Source of the DNA: Bacteroidales bacterium
Lineage (GTDB): Bacteria; Bacteroidota; Bacteroidia; Bacteroidales; Marinilabiliaceae
Assembly: GCA_024401365.1 (NCBI GenBank)
Contig: JAKSLE010000012.1
Coordinates: forward strand, 1 to 64,000
Length of the DNA stretch: 64,000 nt
Direction of reading: 5' to 3'
Positions 43,504 through 53,509 of this stretch are shown here, piece after piece (the stretch's first letter is position 1; the number at the start of each line of letters is the position of its first letter). The notes under the pieces are model-generated. The model was not told the DNA's origin. It saw nothing but the letters and a program-made list of their open reading frames with translations, and did not search any database. The translations under genes were made by a program, and so were the position numbers.

Positions 43504-43511
43504 TAACTTTG
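43504..43511 (+). promoter_or_regulatory. -7 promoter element TAACTTTG for amn
   Basis: Exact TAnnTTTG match, 33 bases before the start at 43545. Confidence 0.6.
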
Positions 43512-43544
43512 TCGGAAATAGTCCGTTAAATAAACAGCACCGAA

Positions 43545-44309
43545 ATGAAGACGAAAGAAGAGATAGTTCACAATTGGCTTACTCGATATACAGGTAGAGC
43601 GATAGAGAATTTTCCGAAGTATGTACTTCTGACAAATTTTCAGAATTATGTTGAGATGTTTGCTGAGAAGCATGGGGTGGGGGTAATATATTCGAATATG
43701 CCCAATGCTTCGAATGGAGATATTATAATCATCAATTTCGGTATGGGTTCGGCCAATGCGGCTACTATAATGGACCTTCTGATGGCGGCTAAGCCTAAGG
43801 CTGTGCTCTTTTTGGGAAAATGTGGCGGACTGAAGATGAAGAGTCAACTTGGAGATTTCATTCTTCCATTGGCAGGCATCAGAGGCGAAGGTACATCAAA
43901 CGACTATTTCCCACCAGAGGTTCCCGCGTTGCCAGCATTCTCGTTGCAGCGAGCTGTATCTACGGCTATACGCAAGAGAGGATTGGACTATTGGACAGGA
44001 ACTGTGTATACGACCAACAGACGTGTCTGGGAGCATGATGACAACTTCAAGCGCTATTTGGAGTCGATTCGTGCTATGGGTATAGATATGGAGACTGCTA
44101 CGCTGTTTGCTGTAGGTTTTCACAATGAGATACCTGTAGCGGCGTTGCTCCTAGTGTCTGACCAGCCTATGATACCAGAGGGTGTAAAGACAGCTGCCAG
44201 TGATAAGATAGTGACCGCCAACTTTGCGGAGTTGCATCTCGACATCGGCATAGAGTCGCTGACGGACATTATGAATGAGGGCCATTCGGTGAAGCATCTG
44301 AGGTGGTAA
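43545..44309 (+). CDS. amn: AMP nucleosidase
   Basis: Splits AMP into adenine and ribose 5-phosphate; nucleoside-phosphorylase fold, 254 residues. This is the short form common in Bacteroidetes that lacks the extra N-terminal domain of the enterobacterial enzyme. Key segments: INFGMGSANAATIMDLL (phosphate side), VLFLGKCGGLK, GIRGEGTSNDYFPPEVPA, and MGIDMETATLFAVG with the catalytic-type Glu, followed by LLVSDQPM. It is 27 nt upstream of holA and probably leads the operon amn-holA-mutS-CDF. Confidence 0.9.
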   Translation: MKTKEEIVHNWLTRYTGRAIENFPKYVLLTNFQNYVEMFAEKHGVGVIYSNMPNASNGDIIIINFGMGSANAATIMDLLMAAKPKAVLFLGKCGGLKMKSQLGDFILPLAGIRGEGTSNDYFPPEVPALPAFSLQRAVSTAIRKRGLDYWTGTVYTTNRRVWEHDDNFKRYLESIRAMGIDMETATLFAVGFHNEIPVAALLLVSDQPMIPEGVKTAASDKIVTANFAELHLDIGIESLTDIMNEGHSVKHLRW

Positions 44310-44336
44310 AGTAGATAATTCCGATAGAGGAGCAGA

Positions 44337-45404
44337 ATGGCAGCATCGACATACGAAGAGATAATGAGGGATATATCGGCTAAGAAATTTAGTCCGATAT
44401 ATTTCCTTTATGGGACAGAGCCATATTTCATAGATTCTGTAGCCTCGGAGATAGAGCGTACGGCTCTTGATGAGGATATGAAGGTATGGAATCAGATTAT
44501 TGTATATGGCAAGGATGTGCTTCCCGATCAGATTGTCATAGAGGCGGGGCAGTATCCTACGATGGGCGACCGTCGAGTTGTCATAGTCAGAGAGGCTCAG
44601 GATATGGATTCCAAGCCCAAGGGGGATGTGGAGGCGCTGATACCATATTGTGATGCAAAACTGATGCAGCCATCGACGATATTGGTAGTATGTGTCAAAC
44701 TGCCCGAAGATAAGGGTAATCATAAGACCCTATACAGCAAAACAGCAAAGTTTGCCACTGCCGTACAGAAGGCAGGCGGTGTGACGCTAGAGACCAAGCG
44801 CCTATACGACAATCAGGTAGTGGGATGGATAAATAACTATGTGGCGTCGCAGCGCATAACTATTGATGTCAATGCGGCAGAGATGCTAGCTGAGTTTGTG
44901 GGAGTAGATATATCGAATATAGTAGCCTCGATAGAAAAACTCAAGGTAGCTGTGGGCGGTAAGTTGTCGCATATTACAGCCGATATAGTACAAGAAAATA
45001 TAGGTCTGTCGAAGGAGTACAACACCTTTGAGCTCAAGTCGGCTCTGATGACGCGAAATGTGGCGAAAGTCAACAGGATAGTCAAAGCCTTCTCGCTTAA
45101 TCCCAAGCAGCATCAAATTATACCTATCATAGCCAATCTGTTTCCTGTCTTCAGGAAGGTGTTGATATATCACTATTCGAAGAATCTGCCTATGGCGGAG
45201 ATATTGAAGGCAGTGGAAGAGAGGAGTGAATGGTCGATGCGAGAGAATGTACTTAGGCCTGCAAGCTTTTACAATCCACAGCAATGTTACAGGGCGCTTT
45301 TGTTGCTTGAGCAATATGATATGCGTGCCAAGGGGCTTAATTACCCTAGTGTGCAGGATGGTGATTTGCTGAGGGAGTTGGTATTCCGAATAATGAATTG
45401 TTAG
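44337..45404 (+). CDS. holA: DNA polymerase III delta subunit
   Basis: Clamp-loader subunit that opens the beta clamp, 355 residues. The N-terminus SPIYFLYGTEPYFIDSVASEIE is diagnostic of HolA (the YFLYG-E- segment), followed by the degenerate AAA+ fold without a functional Walker A and a helical C-terminal collar domain (ELKSALMTRNVAKVNRIVKAF). Its partner clamp is encoded 3 kb away at dnaN. The mutS start is 12 nt downstream. Confidence 0.92.
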   Translation: MAASTYEEIMRDISAKKFSPIYFLYGTEPYFIDSVASEIERTALDEDMKVWNQIIVYGKDVLPDQIVIEAGQYPTMGDRRVVIVREAQDMDSKPKGDVEALIPYCDAKLMQPSTILVVCVKLPEDKGNHKTLYSKTAKFATAVQKAGGVTLETKRLYDNQVVGWINNYVASQRITIDVNAAEMLAEFVGVDISNIVASIEKLKVAVGGKLSHITADIVQENIGLSKEYNTFELKSALMTRNVAKVNRIVKAFSLNPKQHQIIPIIANLFPVFRKVLIYHYSKNLPMAEILKAVEERSEWSMRENVLRPASFYNPQQCYRALLLLEQYDMRAKGLNYPSVQDGDLLRELVFRIMNC

Positions 45405-45416
45405 ATACAATAATAT

Positions 45417-48062
45417 ATGTCCAAGGAGAATGAACAGCCTCAGACGCCGCTGATGCGTCAGTATTATTCAATCAAGGCCAAACACCCTGATGCTATATTG
45501 CTATTTCGTGTAGGCGATTTTTACGAGACTTTTTCAGAAGACGCTATAAAGGCCTCGGAGGTACTAGGCATCACGCTTACGCATCGTGCAGGTACTGAGT
45601 TGGCTGGAGTCCCATATCATGCTATTGATACCTATCTGCCCAAACTTGTTCATGCAGGTTTGCGAGTAGCGATATGTGAGCAGTTGGAAGACCCCAAGAT
45701 GGTAAAGGGGCTGGTAAAGCGAGGCATTACGGAGATGGTAACGCCAGGTGTTGCCATATCTGACGGTGTGTTGGACAATAAGGAGAATAACTTTTTGGCG
45801 GCGGTAGATCTGCGTCAGCCCAATATATATGGTATAGCTTTCCTTGATATATCGACGGGAGAGTTTTTGCTTGGACAAGGAAGTGTTGAGTATCTGGACA
45901 GGCTTATGGCATCGTTCAAGCCCAAAGAGGTGCTGTTTGAGAAAGGTCGCCGTATGCAGTTCAACGAGCTCTTTGGAACGAAGCTCGTCACCTATGCCTT
46001 TGATGACTGGGCATTTCAGCCAGAAGCTGCCAGAGAGCGACTCTTGAAGCATTTTCAGACACATTCGCTCAAGGGATTTGGTGTAGACAATCTTACACAA
46101 GGTATCACGGCAGCTGGTGCTATAATGCATTATCTGGATGTGACACAACACGACAGGATAAGTCATATTCAGCGTATCAACCGTATTGAGGCGGACAGTT
46201 TTGTATGGTTGGACAAGTTCTCGATACGCAATCTAGAGCTCTTCTCGTCGGGCATTGACGGTATGGTATCGCTGACAGATATCATAGATCGCAGTATAAC
46301 CCCTATGGGTTCGCGTATGCTCAAGCGTTGGGTAGCTATGCCGCTGAAGGAGAAGAACAGCATTATCAACCGACACAATACGCTATCGACACTCATAGAG
46401 AAAGAGGAGTTGGCGGAAGATATTGTGACATCATTGCGTATAGTGGGAGACTTAGAGCGATTGGTTTCCAAGATTGCCACTGGGCGAGTATCGCCACGAG
46501 AGTTGGTACAGTTGCAGAAATCGTTCGTTGCCATTAAAGATCTGAAAGAAAAGATGGATGGTGTGGCTGAGAGTGAACAGACACGTCATATACTTACCCT
46601 TGCAGATAGGCTCAATGGCTGTGCATCGATGCGAGAGAGGATAAAGCGAGAGATATTAGCTGAGCCAAATGTGAGTATAGCCAAGGGTGGTGTCATAGCA
46701 GATGGGGTGGACGAGAACCTTGATGAGTTGCGTATGATGTCTACCAACAGTAAGGCATACCTTAGTGATCTTCAGGACAGACTCTCGGACGAAACAAGCA
46801 TACCAAGTCTAAAGATATCGTTCAACAATGTCTTTGGGTATTATCTGGAAGTGAGAAATACGCACAAAGACAAGGTTCCTGAAGACTGGATAAGAAAGCA
46901 GACGCTGGCAAATGCGGAGCGATACATAACGCCTGAGCTTAAGGAGTATGAAGACAGGATACTGACAGCAGAAGAGAGGATGTTGGCCATTGAGAATGAG
47001 ATATACAACAGGCTTGTATCCGACTTGCAAGAGTTTATCACACCTATTCAAGAAAATGCTGCGGTACTGTCGGAGTTGGACGTTCTCCATTCATTTGCTA
47101 TGTTGGCTAAAGAGTACAACTACTGCAGACCAGTGATGGAAGAGTGTGATGTATTGGACATTACAGACGGCAGACATCCGGTTATTGAGAGATTATTGCA
47201 AGAAGGTCAGGTTTATACTCCAAACAGTGTTCATCTTGATACTCAAGAGCAACAGATTATCATTGTTACCGGTCCGAATATGGCAGGTAAGAGTGCGCTT
47301 TTGCGACAGACTGCGCTGATAGTGCTCTTGGCCCAGATAGGATCGTTTGTGCCTGCTACTGCGGCTACGATAGGTATAGTAGACAAGATCTTTACCCGTG
47401 TGGGAGCGAGTGATAATATATCGGCAGGTGAATCGACATTTATGGTAGAGATGAGCGAGGCGGCCAATATACTTAACAATGTGACACCTAGGAGCTTGGT
47501 TCTCTTTGATGAACTTGGTCGTGGTACATCTACGTACGACGGTATATCGCTAGCTTGGTCGATAGTAGAGTATCTTCATAATGTTCCATCGGCGCGTGCC
47601 AAGACACTTTTTGCTACGCATTATCACGAATTGAACGAGATGGAGGTTCAGTACCCCCGCATCAAGAACTTCAATGTTGCGGTAAAGGAGGTCAACGGCA
47701 AGGTAATATTCATGCGAAAGCTTATGCCTGGAGGTTCGGCGCACTCCTTTGGTATCCATGTAGCGCGACTGGCAGGTATGCCAAAGGCTGTAGTAGAGAG
47801 AGCCGAAGAGGTATTGAAGCAGTTGGAAGCTCAGCGAGACTCGCAGAACAGTGAGAATGGCGGAGATAGACCATCGGTACAAGTGAAAGGCGATCCTATG
47901 GCAGGGTTGGCATCGGGCTATCAGATGAGTATATTCCAGTTGGACGACCCAGTATTGTCGCAAGTAAGGGATGAGATAGCAGGAATAGACATAAACAATC
48001 TCACGCCATTGGAGGCGCTCAATAAGCTAAATGAGATAAAGAAGGTTTGTGGTGTTAAATAG
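45417..48062 (+). CDS. mutS: DNA mismatch repair protein MutS
   Basis: Mismatch-recognition ATPase, 881 residues, full length. Mismatch-binding motif [13 protein letters not shown] (the Phe-x-Glu is FYE) near residues 30-42, connector and lever domains, clamp, then the ATPase with Walker [15 protein letters not shown], Walker [17 protein letters not shown] and FATHYHEL. A hydrophilic segment rich in Gln/Ser/Glu precedes the C-terminal oligomerisation helices. The stop TAG overlaps a GTG of the next frame, so translation of the CDF gene may be coupled. Confidence 0.97.
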   Translation: MSKENEQPQTPLMRQYYSIKAKHPDAILLFRVGDFYETFSEDAIKASEVLGITLTHRAGTELAGVPYHAIDTYLPKLVHAGLRVAICEQLEDPKMVKGLVKRGITEMVTPGVAISDGVLDNKENNFLAAVDLRQPNIYGIAFLDISTGEFLLGQGSVEYLDRLMASFKPKEVLFEKGRRMQFNELFGTKLVTYAFDDWAFQPEAARERLLKHFQTHSLKGFGVDNLTQGITAAGAIMHYLDVTQHDRISHIQRINRIEADSFVWLDKFSIRNLELFSSGIDGMVSLTDIIDRSITPMGSRMLKRWVAMPLKEKNSIINRHNTLSTLIEKEELAEDIVTSLRIVGDLERLVSKIATGRVSPRELVQLQKSFVAIKDLKEKMDGVAESEQTRHILTLADRLNGCASMRERIKREILAEPNVSIAKGGVIADGVDENLDELRMMSTNSKAYLSDLQDRLSDETSIPSLKISFNNVFGYYLEVRNTHKDKVPEDWIRKQTLANAERYITPELKEYEDRILTAEERMLAIENEIYNRLVSDLQEFITPIQENAAVLSELDVLHSFAMLAKEYNYCRPVMEECDVLDITDGRHPVIERLLQEGQVYTPNSVHLDTQEQQIIIVTGPNMAGKSALLRQTALIVLLAQIGSFVPATAATIGIVDKIFTRVGASDNISAGESTFMVEMSEAANILNNVTPRSLVLFDELGRGTSTYDGISLAWSIVEYLHNVPSARAKTLFATHYHELNEMEVQYPRIKNFNVAVKEVNGKVIFMRKLMPGGSAHSFGIHVARLAGMPKAVVERAEEVLKQLEAQRDSQNSENGGDRPSVQVKGDPMAGLASGYQMSIFQLDDPVLSQVRDEIAGIDINNLTPLEALNKLNEIKKVCGVK

Positions 48063-48070
48063 TGACGTAT

Positions 48071-48976
48071 ATGAGGGAATGTGCAAAAGAAGATAGGCAG
48101 AAAGAGATAGTGAAGGTAACACTTATAGGCAGTGTGATAAATGCGCTGCTTATAGTATTGAAATTTGCTGCAGGTATAGTAGGACGCTCGTCGGCCATGA
48201 TAGCTGACGGCGTGCACTCGTTGAGTGATTTTCTGACCGACTTTGTGGTAATCATAATGCTAAGGATAAGCAGTAAGCCTAGCGATGAAGGGCACGATTA
48301 CGGACATGGTAAGTTTGAGACACTAGCGACAACCATAATAGGACTATTGTTGATATTAGTAGGTGGTGGTATACTATGGAGTGGGGTTGTAAAGATATAC
48401 GATTATTATGCCAATGACATAGAGATAGCTGCGCCGGGGTGGCTTGCTTTCTGGGCGGCGATAGCCAGTATTTTATTGAAAGAGGGGATATATCAGTATA
48501 CCATATATAAGAGCAAGAATCTGAACAGTGAAGCTTTGGTGGCCAATGCTTGGCACCATCGTTCGGATGCGCTCTCGTCGGTAGGTACGGCGATAGGTAT
48601 TGGAGCCTCATGTTTCTTGGGAGATAAATGGAGTATTCTTGATCCATTGGCGGCAGTTGTTGTAAGTTTCTTCATATTCAAGGTATCCATACAGTTGATA
48701 CGCAACAGTGTAAATCAGCTATTGGAGAGCAGTCTGCCCAAGGAGGTAGAAGACAGTATAGAAAAACTTGTGCATTCATTTGAAGGGGTTGAAGATATGC
48801 ATAATCTTCGTACGCGTCAGATAGGAGTTCACTATGCAATAAATATGCATGTGCGAATGAATGGAGATATGACACTTCATGAGGCGCATGAGAAGGCCAC
48901 TCTTATAGAGCAAAGGTTGAGAGAAGAGTATGGCGCTCAAACAATTATTACCATTCATGTTGAACCTTTGAAATGA
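48071..48976 (+). CDS. Cation diffusion facilitator (Zn/Fe efflux family)
   Basis: Inner-membrane divalent-metal/proton antiporter, 301 residues from the ATG at 48071; a GTG at 48062 overlapping the mutS stop is an alternative start. Six membrane helices; metal-site motifs MIADGVHSLSDFLTD (helix II, HxxxD) and NAWHHRSDALSSVG (helix V, HxxxD), with HDYGHGKFETL between. The C-terminal cytoplasmic domain is ferredoxin-like (VHVRMNGDMTLHEAHEKATLIE). Metal choice (Zn, Fe, Mn) cannot be read safely. Last gene of the holA-mutS operon. Confidence 0.9.
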   Translation: MRECAKEDRQKEIVKVTLIGSVINALLIVLKFAAGIVGRSSAMIADGVHSLSDFLTDFVVIIMLRISSKPSDEGHDYGHGKFETLATTIIGLLLILVGGGILWSGVVKIYDYYANDIEIAAPGWLAFWAAIASILLKEGIYQYTIYKSKNLNSEALVANAWHHRSDALSSVGTAIGIGASCFLGDKWSILDPLAAVVVSFFIFKVSIQLIRNSVNQLLESSLPKEVEDSIEKLVHSFEGVEDMHNLRTRQIGVHYAINMHVRMNGDMTLHEAHEKATLIEQRLREEYGAQTIITIHVEPLK

Positions 48977-48984
48977 ATTATTAT

Positions 48985-48992
48985 TATTTTTG
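48985..48992 (+). promoter_or_regulatory. -7 promoter element TATTTTTG for the SpoIIE phosphatase gene
   Basis: TAnnTTTG match, 23 bases before the ATG at 49015 and just after the CDF stop; supports that start over an upstream in-frame ATG at 48973. Confidence 0.5.
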
Positions 48993-49014
48993 TTGTCCAA
49001 ACACCTTACCCATT

Positions 49015-51009
49015 ATGCGAAAAATTATACTACTACTTGCGCTTGCTATTGTGTCATCTGCTATAAGTTATAGTCAGGAGGTACAAAATGAAGAAGAGCT
49101 AGATTCACTATTGTCTGTTTATGAGAAGCAGACAGGAGTAGAAAAGTTAAAGACTTGTCACCGTATAGGAACCTATTTGTCGTTTGGTTCGATTGACCGT
49201 GCGCAGCAATATGCTTTTGAGTCTGTGTATGAAGGTGAACAGATGCTGAATAGCAATATATCTGCAGAAGAAAAGAATGAGGTACGTTATCAATTGGTGA
49301 AGTTGTATCATTTGGTAGCGAATAGTTACTATATGATAGCATCGAGGACGGACGACGAGCAAATTCATCAAAATTCAGCGGCTAAGGTTTCGGAGTATGC
49401 CGGCATAGCGCAAAGAATGCTTTCGAAGGTAAGGTATCCAGAAAAAATAGATGGGTATGATCCTGCGATTCCCGTTTCAGTTAACCAGCTTCATGTTATT
49501 TACTATATGCTCAAGGGGAATGTGGATTCGGCCCTTTATTACAATAGTAAGGCTATGGACTATTGTCTGGAGAACGACTTAAAGGTTAAGTATGCCAATA
49601 TGCTTCAGAACAGGGCGAATTTACATATTACGGCTGGGCAACTGGAAGAGAGTAAGAAGTGTTTGATAGATGCATTAGCAGCGTTAGATGGAGAAGAAGG
49701 AACTGATCCGTTGGCGAGACGTTTGGTAGTTACCATATACGAGAATCTGGCAGCAGTGGAGGTTAACACTGGCAATTTTGATAAGGGTGAAGAGTATATA
49801 AACAAGACGCTAGAGTTGGTAGATGAAGATAAAGACTTTGTGTTGATATGTTATTGTTATGGAGGATTGTCGGAGATAGCAGAAGCCAGAGGCGACTACA
49901 AGGGGGCGTTTGAGCATTACAAGACATACAAGGCGTACGAGGACTCGTTGTTTAACAAGAACAAGGCTGAGCAGATAGCGGCATTGGAAGTTAAATATGA
50001 TACCTATCAGAAAGAGACTGCCATCAAGACACTGAAGAATCAGAAAGCTATGATTGTAGTGTTGGTGGTAGTATTGGTTGTAATTATTGCACTTATTGCT
50101 TTTTATGCGAATGTAAGACGGCGTGCTAATAAGGTATTGGCCGGTAAGAACAAAGAGATTCAAGAGCAAAGAGACAGGATAGCGGAACAGCGAGACGAGT
50201 TGAACACTATGTTGGTAGAACTGTCGGACAATATATCGTATGCCAGTCTATTGCAGAATCGTATTATGATAGGTGACCGTAACATACGAGAGATTGTAAG
50301 TGAGTCGTTTGTTATCTATTCGCCCAAGGATGTGGTAGGTGGAGACTTCTTCTATGTTAAGCAATGTGGGGATTATAAGATATTATCTGTAGCTGACTGT
50401 ACTGGCCATGGTATAAGTGCGGCTATGTTGACTATAGTAAATATTTCTCTTTTGAACGAGTATTTTGCGGCTGCAAACGAGACGTGCAACAGTGCAGTAT
50501 TTGACCCTTATTTTGATCCTGCGTCGATACTAGAGACACTCAGAGTCAATGTAAAGAAGACGTTGAATGCCCGTGAGTATGAGACGATAGCCATGAGTGG
50601 TATGGATATGGCTATGATGGTACATAAGAAGGGAGACGCGGAAGTGAGGTTTGCGGGAGCCAACAGACCTCTGTATGTGGTGAGAGAAGACAAAGAGCTA
50701 GTAGAAGTGAAGCCAGTACGAAATCCTATAGCATCGTATGTAAACGAGAAGACGTTTGAGACGCATAGCTTTGAATATAGAGATTCGGATATGTTCTATA
50801 TGTTCTCGGACGGTATGACAGACCAGTTCTCGGCAGACGGTTCGGCCAAGTTGAAGACAAAGGGATTGAAAGACATACTTATTGCGCATTCAGCCGAAGA
50901 AGAGCAGATGCAGAAGAAGAGTATAATGGAAGATTTCAATAAGTTCAGAGGCAGAGCTGAGCAATTGGATGATTTCATCTTAGTAGGAGTGAGAGGGTCG
51001 TCATTGTAA
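49015..51009 (+). CDS. TPR-containing membrane PP2C/SpoIIE-family phosphatase
   Basis: 664 residues: signal peptide (IILLLALAIVSSAIS), a periplasmic TPR-like helical region to about residue 340, one membrane helix at ~345-366 (MIVVLVVVLVVIIALIAFY), a coiled coil (KEIQEQRDRIAEQRDELN) and a C-terminal SpoIIE-type serine phosphatase domain. Metal-binding motifs are present: VVGGDFFYV, VADCTGHG, FSDGMTDQF and LDDFILVGV. It should sense an envelope signal through the TPRs and dephosphorylate a cytoplasmic protein, such as an anti-sigma antagonist. No such partner is encoded nearby. This domain order is common in Bacteroidetes; targets are generally unknown. Confidence 0.9.
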   Translation: MRKIILLLALAIVSSAISYSQEVQNEEELDSLLSVYEKQTGVEKLKTCHRIGTYLSFGSIDRAQQYAFESVYEGEQMLNSNISAEEKNEVRYQLVKLYHLVANSYYMIASRTDDEQIHQNSAAKVSEYAGIAQRMLSKVRYPEKIDGYDPAIPVSVNQLHVIYYMLKGNVDSALYYNSKAMDYCLENDLKVKYANMLQNRANLHITAGQLEESKKCLIDALAALDGEEGTDPLARRLVVTIYENLAAVEVNTGNFDKGEEYINKTLELVDEDKDFVLICYCYGGLSEIAEARGDYKGAFEHYKTYKAYEDSLFNKNKAEQIAALEVKYDTYQKETAIKTLKNQKAMIVVLVVVLVVIIALIAFYANVRRRANKVLAGKNKEIQEQRDRIAEQRDELNTMLVELSDNISYASLLQNRIMIGDRNIREIVSESFVIYSPKDVVGGDFFYVKQCGDYKILSVADCTGHGISAAMLTIVNISLLNEYFAAANETCNSAVFDPYFDPASILETLRVNVKKTLNAREYETIAMSGMDMAMMVHKKGDAEVRFAGANRPLYVVREDKELVEVKPVRNPIASYVNEKTFETHSFEYRDSDMFYMFSDGMTDQFSADGSAKLKTKGLKDILIAHSAEEEQMQKKSIMEDFNKFRGRAEQLDDFILVGVRGSSL

Positions 51010-51048
51010 TGCGCAAAACAATAAGTTGCACAATGAGAATATTATGAA

Positions 51049-51056
51049 TATATTTG
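51049..51056 (+). promoter_or_regulatory. -7 promoter element TATATTTG for argR
   Basis: Exact TAnnTTTG match 24 bases before the argR ATG at 51080; GTTG 20 nt upstream is a three-of-four -33 box. Confidence 0.6.
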
Positions 51057-51079
51057 CATTGTAATTGGATATAAATACA

Positions 51080-51577
51080 ATGGCTCAGATATCAGACGAT
51101 AAGACAAAGCAAAGCAGGCAGCAACTAATCAGGGAGTTGATTAAGGAGACGACAGTCCGTAGTCAGGATGATTTGTTGGCGTTGCTCAGGGAGAATGGAA
51201 TAGTTACGACGCAAGCTACGTTGTCTCGTGATTTGAGGGAGCTGAAAGTTGCAAAGATTACCGATTCGGACGGATACAAATATGTATTGTCGCACAATAC
51301 GGTAGGGCAGGCGCCTATCAGGAGTGTGGCGTCGTCAACGATAGTACCAGGTAATCTTACGGTAGAGATGTCGGGGCAGATGTGTGTATTGCATACGATG
51401 CCTGGGTATGCTGGAGCAGTGGCGGCGACGTTGGATGCGATGCAATTGAGAGGAGTGATGGGAACGTTGGCTGGAGATGATACGATACTGATAATATTGA
51501 GATCTGACGCGGATAAGATATATATACTTGAAGGACTGAAGAGTGTGTTTCCAGATATTACGATGATTAATGCCTGA
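51080..51577 (+). CDS. argR: Arginine repressor ArgR
   Basis: Arginine-responsive hexameric repressor/activator, 165 residues. N-terminal winged helix (RQQLIRELIKETTVRSQDDLL, TTQATLSRDLRELKVAKI) and C-terminal arginine-binding/oligomerisation domain with the diagnostic GTLAGDDTILIIL. The ATG at 51080 follows the -7 box; a TTG 15 bases earlier is less likely. It may control arginine synthesis including carB at 19481, but I did not find a clear ARG box there. Single gene. Confidence 0.93.
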   Translation: MAQISDDKTKQSRQQLIRELIKETTVRSQDDLLALLRENGIVTTQATLSRDLRELKVAKITDSDGYKYVLSHNTVGQAPIRSVASSTIVPGNLTVEMSGQMCVLHTMPGYAGAVAATLDAMQLRGVMGTLAGDDTILIILRSDADKIYILEGLKSVFPDITMINA

Positions 51578-51672
51578 CATTGATCATCGTTTGTTTAATG
51601 CCGCAACACTTTTCGTGGCGACTTCGTATATAATAAGGAACGAATTTATCAACCAAAGCTATAACTGTATAT

Positions 51673-53448
51673 ATGAGCAGCAAGAAATGGAACAGCATGA
51701 ATATGCTGATTATGGGGCCAGTGATTTCGGCTATTGTTGTGTTTTTAGGGTCTCTTGCAATTGATTATTTTGTTGTTAAGCGAGATGTAGAAAAGTTGTC
51801 TATTAGTGAGCTTCATAGTAAGGCGGCAGCTTTAGGATATGCCAGTATGGTACAAGGGCAGTCGCTCAATCGACTCAATGAAGCGATGAACAATAATTAT
51901 GATGTTCTGTACGATGCGATAGAGTCGGGAGATCAGAAGAGGATAGCGCAGATACTTGATTGGGTGAAAGACGTGACAAAGTTGACTGCCTTTATCTTGA
52001 CTGATTTAGATGGAAATGTAATATGTGCTTCGCAATCGAATATCAATGAAGAGACGCTCAGCAATATTTTAGAAGCTGTTGCGGAGAGAGGACACATAGA
52101 GGGAACCGATCCTATTTTTGATGATCAGAACTGTTCATTCAGTGCCGACTATGTAAAGAACAATGATGGTACGCCGATAGCTATTTTCCTGCCGATAGGT
52201 ACGAATACATCGGTAAAGGGGCAGATGTCGGTTAACCTTGAGGTAGAGGGGTCGCACACCTATATGTTTACGCGAGAACGATGTGTTAATGCGACCTATG
52301 ACGTAGACGACCTAGCCAGCATCAAGACGCCACAAGAGATAGTGGATAGCTGTTTTACGGCAGGAAAAGTGCTTTCGGCCGAGTTGAAGATAGAGGGTGA
52401 TGAAGGGTATTTTCTTTGTACTCCGTTGAGGAGTTATACTGGGGAGGTAACGATAGTAGCGGCAGTTTATTCGTTTGAAGAGCAGACGGATGCGATAGTT
52501 GCTAGGCAAGGCACTGTGTTTGTGGTTTGTTCTATCATAGCATTGATGGTTACGACGCTTCTTTTCTGGTTGATATTATCAAGGTTGATAAGGCCTGTAA
52601 AGAAATTTGTAAGAGATTTGCATCCTATTGCCAAAGGAGATTTCAGGCAAGACATAGAGATGAAGCACTCATGCAATGAGATGATAGAGATATGTTCGAG
52701 TGTTCAGCAGATGAAGACGGACATTCGCAATGTGCTGATACCTATAATGAAGAAGGCCGACTATGCGTTGCAAGGGACAGAGAAATTGTCGGAGTCGTCG
52801 AATATAGTATCAGAAGCCTCGAGTACGCAGGCGGCATCTCTAGAAGAGATTTCCAGTACGATGGAAGAGATGAACTCCAACTCGGAGCAGAATTCATTCA
52901 ATGCCAAGAATGCAAATGAGTTGGCCAAGAGTATAGGTCAGGAGATAAAGATTATTGGAGAAGCTTCGGCGAGCAGTTATGAGTCGATTCAGCAGATTGC
53001 AGAGAATATTCAAGACATCAATGCGTTGGTACGACAGACGAATATTCTTTCGTTGAATGCTTCGGTAGAGGCAGCCAGAGCGGGAGAGCAAGGACGAGGA
53101 TTTGCGGTAGTAGCGCATGAGGTAGGGCGATTGGCCGATCAGACATATCAGACGGCAGATGGTATTACTCGCAATGCCAACAGCAGTATAGAAGAGGTGC
53201 ATGCCACCAATGACCGCATAAAAGAGATAGCTCCAAAGATTCAGCAGATTGTGGCTCAGATGAATGAGATTACGGCTGCCAGCATAGAGCAGAATTCTGG
53301 TTCGGCTCAAGTGAATTCAGTAATAGTTGAGCTCAACCGTACAACTCAAGAGAATGCTGCCTCGGCAGAAGAGATGGCATCGCGTACGGCAGATATCAAG
53401 CGCGTTATCAATGAGATGGTAGAAGCGATACGAGTATTTAAGGTATAG
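51673..53448 (+). CDS. Methyl-accepting chemotaxis-type receptor
   Basis: 591 residues. Membrane helices at about 10-33 and 279-303 flank a periplasmic sensor domain that looks Cache-like. A HAMP domain follows (~303-355, SRLIRPVKKFVRDLHPIAKGDF) and then a long signalling coiled coil with the conserved hairpin tip VRQTNILSLNASVEAARAG followed by EQGRGFAVVAHEVGRLA. The C-terminus has no CheR/CheB-tethering pentapeptide. No che, flagellar or gliding genes occur in the window, so its output is unclear. Chemoreceptors are uncommon in gut Bacteroidales, which makes it notable. It is preceded by argR on the same strand, 95 nt away. Confidence 0.93.
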   Translation: MSSKKWNSMNMLIMGPVISAIVVFLGSLAIDYFVVKRDVEKLSISELHSKAAALGYASMVQGQSLNRLNEAMNNNYDVLYDAIESGDQKRIAQILDWVKDVTKLTAFILTDLDGNVICASQSNINEETLSNILEAVAERGHIEGTDPIFDDQNCSFSADYVKNNDGTPIAIFLPIGTNTSVKGQMSVNLEVEGSHTYMFTRERCVNATYDVDDLASIKTPQEIVDSCFTAGKVLSAELKIEGDEGYFLCTPLRSYTGEVTIVAAVYSFEEQTDAIVARQGTVFVVCSIIALMVTTLLFWLILSRLIRPVKKFVRDLHPIAKGDFRQDIEMKHSCNEMIEICSSVQQMKTDIRNVLIPIMKKADYALQGTEKLSESSNIVSEASSTQAASLEEISSTMEEMNSNSEQNSFNAKNANELAKSIGQEIKIIGEASASSYESIQQIAENIQDINALVRQTNILSLNASVEAARAGEQGRGFAVVAHEVGRLADQTYQTADGITRNANSSIEEVHATNDRIKEIAPKIQQIVAQMNEITAASIEQNSGSAQVNSVIVELNRTTQENAASAEEMASRTADIKRVINEMVEAIRVFKV

Positions 53449-53469
53449 GAGATATAGGTTAGAATATAA

Positions 53470-53507
53470 AACGCCGTATGAGATAGATCATACGGCGTTG
53501 TTTATTT
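53470..53507. terminator. Bidirectional terminator after the receptor gene
   Basis: AACGCCGTATGA and TCATACGGCGTT form a perfect 12-bp stem with a 6-nt loop, then GTTTATTTTATT. It also lies 3 bases beyond the stop of the convergent methyltransferase. Confidence 0.88.
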
Positions 53508-53509
53508 TA

